From Pseudomonas sp. (GTDB lineage: Bacteria > Pseudomonadota > Gammaproteobacteria > Pseudomonadales > Pseudomonadaceae), in the NCBI GenBank assembly GCA_026398835.1, contig JAPLSD010000497.1, forward strand, positions 1 to 7,793: a DNA stretch of 7,793 nt. Reading direction: 5' to 3'. The notes under the pieces are model-generated. The model did no database searches. It was given only the letters and a program-made list of their open reading frames with translations, and had not been told where the DNA came from. The position numbers were made by a program, and so were the translations under genes. Below are positions 6,707 to 7,793 of this stretch, piece after piece (within the stretch, counting starts at the first letter, position 1; every line of letters begins with the position of its first letter).

Positions 6707-6718
6707 TTGAACAGTCAA
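6707..6718. promoter_or_regulatory. Possible LysR-type binding site between the divergent genes
   Basis: TTGA-ACAG-TCAA is a small perfect inverted repeat in the 127-nt gap. It lies 34 nt from the lysR start and 83 nt from the dehydrogenase start. LysR proteins often bind short dyads in such gaps, controlling themselves and the neighbour. TTGAAC could also serve as a -35 for the dehydrogenase, but no convincing -10 follows. The arms are only 4 bp, so chance is a real possibility. Confidence 0.3.
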
Positions 6719-6800
6719 GGCAACTCTGGTGCATTTATCGCCCTGAGTAAACATGTGAATCTGCTTCCAGACAACTTCACTACTTCAAGGAAACACCACC

Positions 6801-7541
6801 ATGACTACTCAAATTTCGAAAGTCGCCATCGTTACCGGCGCCTCCCGCGGCATCGGCGCAGCGATCGCCAAACAACTCGCCTCTGAAGGCTTCGCCGTTG
6901 CCATCAACTACGCCAGCAGCGCCAACGAAGCCTCGGCCCTGGTGGTGGAACTGCGCCAGGCCGGCCATCAGGCCATAGCGATCAAGGCCGATGTGTCCAA
7001 CGCCGCCGACGTGAGCAGGATGTTCGATGAAACCGAAGCGCAACTGGGCAAGGTCGACGTACTGGTGAACAACGCCGGGATCCTCAAAGTCCTGCCACTG
7101 GCCCAACACAGTGATGAACTGTTCGAACAGACCTTCGCCATCAACACTCGCGGCACCTTCAACACCCTGCGTGAAGCCGCGACCCGCCTGAATGCCGGCG
7201 GGCGGATCGTTAACTTCTCCAGCAGCACCGTCGGCCTGAACCTGCCGGGCTACGCCGTGTACATCGCCAGCAAGGCGGCGGTTGAGTCGCTGACCCAGGT
7301 GTTCGCCAAAGAACTACGTGGTCGCAATATCACGGTCAACGCGGTGGCTCCCGGCCCGGTCGCCACTGAATTGTTCCTGCATGGCAAAAGCGAAGAGCAG
7401 ATCCAGACCTTCGCCAAGATGCCGCCACTGGAGCGCCTCGGCCAGCCGGAAGACATCGCCAACGTCATCTCCTTCCTGGTCAGCCCGGCTGCCGCTTGGC
7501 TTAACGGGCAAATCCTGCGCACCAACGGCGGGCTGGTTTAA
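6801..7541 (+). CDS. Short-chain dehydrogenase/reductase (FabG-like, NADP(H) likely)
   Basis: A classical short-chain dehydrogenase of 246 residues that would interconvert an alcohol and a carbonyl group in the cytoplasm; the substrate cannot be read from sequence. Cofactor motif TGASRGIG at 12-19, D64 in KADVS, NNAG at 90-93, N115 in INTRGTF, catalytic S141 in NFSSSTVG, Y154 and K158 in YIASK, then NAVAPGPVATELF (180-192) and the C-terminal LNGQILRTNGG. R16 together with N36 and S39-S40 after the second strand, rather than an acidic residue, points to NADP(H). AAGGA (6787-6791) lies 9 nt before the ATG. It is divergent from the LysR gene, its probable regulator, and 71 nt ahead of a small membrane-protein gene on the same strand, probably one transcript. 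Similar enzymes act on oxo-acyl chains, sugars and xenobiotics, so no symbol is given. Confidence 0.92.
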   Translation: MTTQISKVAIVTGASRGIGAAIAKQLASEGFAVAINYASSANEASALVVELRQAGHQAIAIKADVSNAADVSRMFDETEAQLGKVDVLVNNAGILKVLPLAQHSDELFEQTFAINTRGTFNTLREAATRLNAGGRIVNFSSSTVGLNLPGYAVYIASKAAVESLTQVFAKELRGRNITVNAVAPGPVATELFLHGKSEEQIQTFAKMPPLERLGQPEDIANVISFLVSPAAAWLNGQILRTNGGLV

Positions 7542-7612
7542 GCTCTCGAAATTCGGCGCGATGAAGGCGGCTTAACAGGCGCCAAAGATTTCAAATCAGG
7601 AGAATCATCAAC

Positions 7613-7793
7613 ATGCACACCACCATCATCACCACCTTCGGCCTGATCCTTCTGGCTCTGATGCTGTTCATCGGCAACAAGCTCGGCTTCAGCCAGCAGA
7701 CGCTCAGCTATAGCTTCGTCGGCCTGTGGTTGGCACTCACGGTGATCAATGGCGCGGCCGGCATGGTCACCGCAAACCAGCCGCTGGCCACGG
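7613..7793 (+). CDS. Small inner-membrane protein, 3' end outside the window
   Basis: An ATG at 7613 opens a frame that runs to the window edge, giving 60 complete codons. AGGAG at 7598-7602 lies 10 nt upstream. The product has two hydrophobic segments: residues 5-21 (IITTFGLILLALMLFIG) and about 33-52 (YSFVGLWLALTVINGAAGMV), joined by a short polar stretch NKLGFSQQTLS, so it is a membrane protein with no signal cleavage site. I do not recognise a named family; small hypothetical membrane proteins of this look occur beside dehydrogenase and LysR genes in pseudomonads (from memory). The 71-nt gap after the dehydrogenase holds no terminator, which suggests co-transcription. The codon pattern (GC at third positions, ATC, CTG, GGC) supports a real gene. 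Confidence 0.75.
   Translation, partial: MHTTIITTFGLILLALMLFIGNKLGFSQQTLSYSFVGLWLALTVINGAAGMVTANQPLAT

Noticed and set aside
6116..6886. 256-codon + strand frame opposite the LysR gene, running into the dehydrogenase
   Set aside because: It covers the conserved LysR DNA-binding domain in antisense and ends inside the dehydrogenase in a wrong frame; its sequence resembles no family.

Overview
The window looks like a chromosomal segment of a fluorescens-group Pseudomonas. This rests on GC-rich third codon positions, proteins that read as pseudomonad versions of known families, and intergenic palindromic repeats of the GCGTGGGAACGATCA type that are common in that group. The assignment comes from recognition, not from a search. 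No RNA gene, insertion sequence, CRISPR array or phage gene is visible, and no gene-free stretch exceeds about 195 bases.

Layout. (1) Positions 2-778 (+) hold the last 258 residues of glutamate-cysteine ligase (gshA); its start lies outside the window. (2) Positions 779-973 hold a 53-bp two-hairpin repeat unit, then an AT-rich promoter region, then a leader whose hairpin buries the Shine-Dalgarno sequence of the next gene. (3) Positions 974-4490 (+) are a complete taurine uptake and desulfonation operon, tauABCD: periplasmic binding protein, ATPase, permease and the 2-oxoglutarate-dependent dioxygenase. (4) Positions 4491-4605 lie between converging genes and hold two more repeat units placed head to head. 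(5) Positions 4606-5643 (-) encode a YghZ-type aldo-keto reductase. Its promoter has a perfect 12-bp palindrome over the -10 that looks like a Cra/FruR (LacI-family) operator. (6) Positions 5783-6673 (-) encode a LysR-type regulator. (7) Positions 6801-7541 (+) encode a short-chain dehydrogenase divergent from it, followed at 7613 by a small two-helix membrane protein cut by the window end.

How the genes work together. TauABC imports taurine when sulfate is scarce. TauD oxidises it to aminoacetaldehyde and sulfite, and the sulfite feeds cysteine synthesis; the neighbouring GshA consumes cysteine, though nothing shows the two are co-regulated. The right half is a redox and regulator group: the LysR protein probably controls the divergent dehydrogenase and membrane-protein pair, while the aldo-keto reductase has its own promoter and probably a different regulator.

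The genes themselves belong to known families. The less ordinary signals are regulatory: the hairpin covering the tauA ribosome binding site, the operator-like palindrome over the aldo-keto reductase -10, and the modular inverted repeats that bracket tauABCD.
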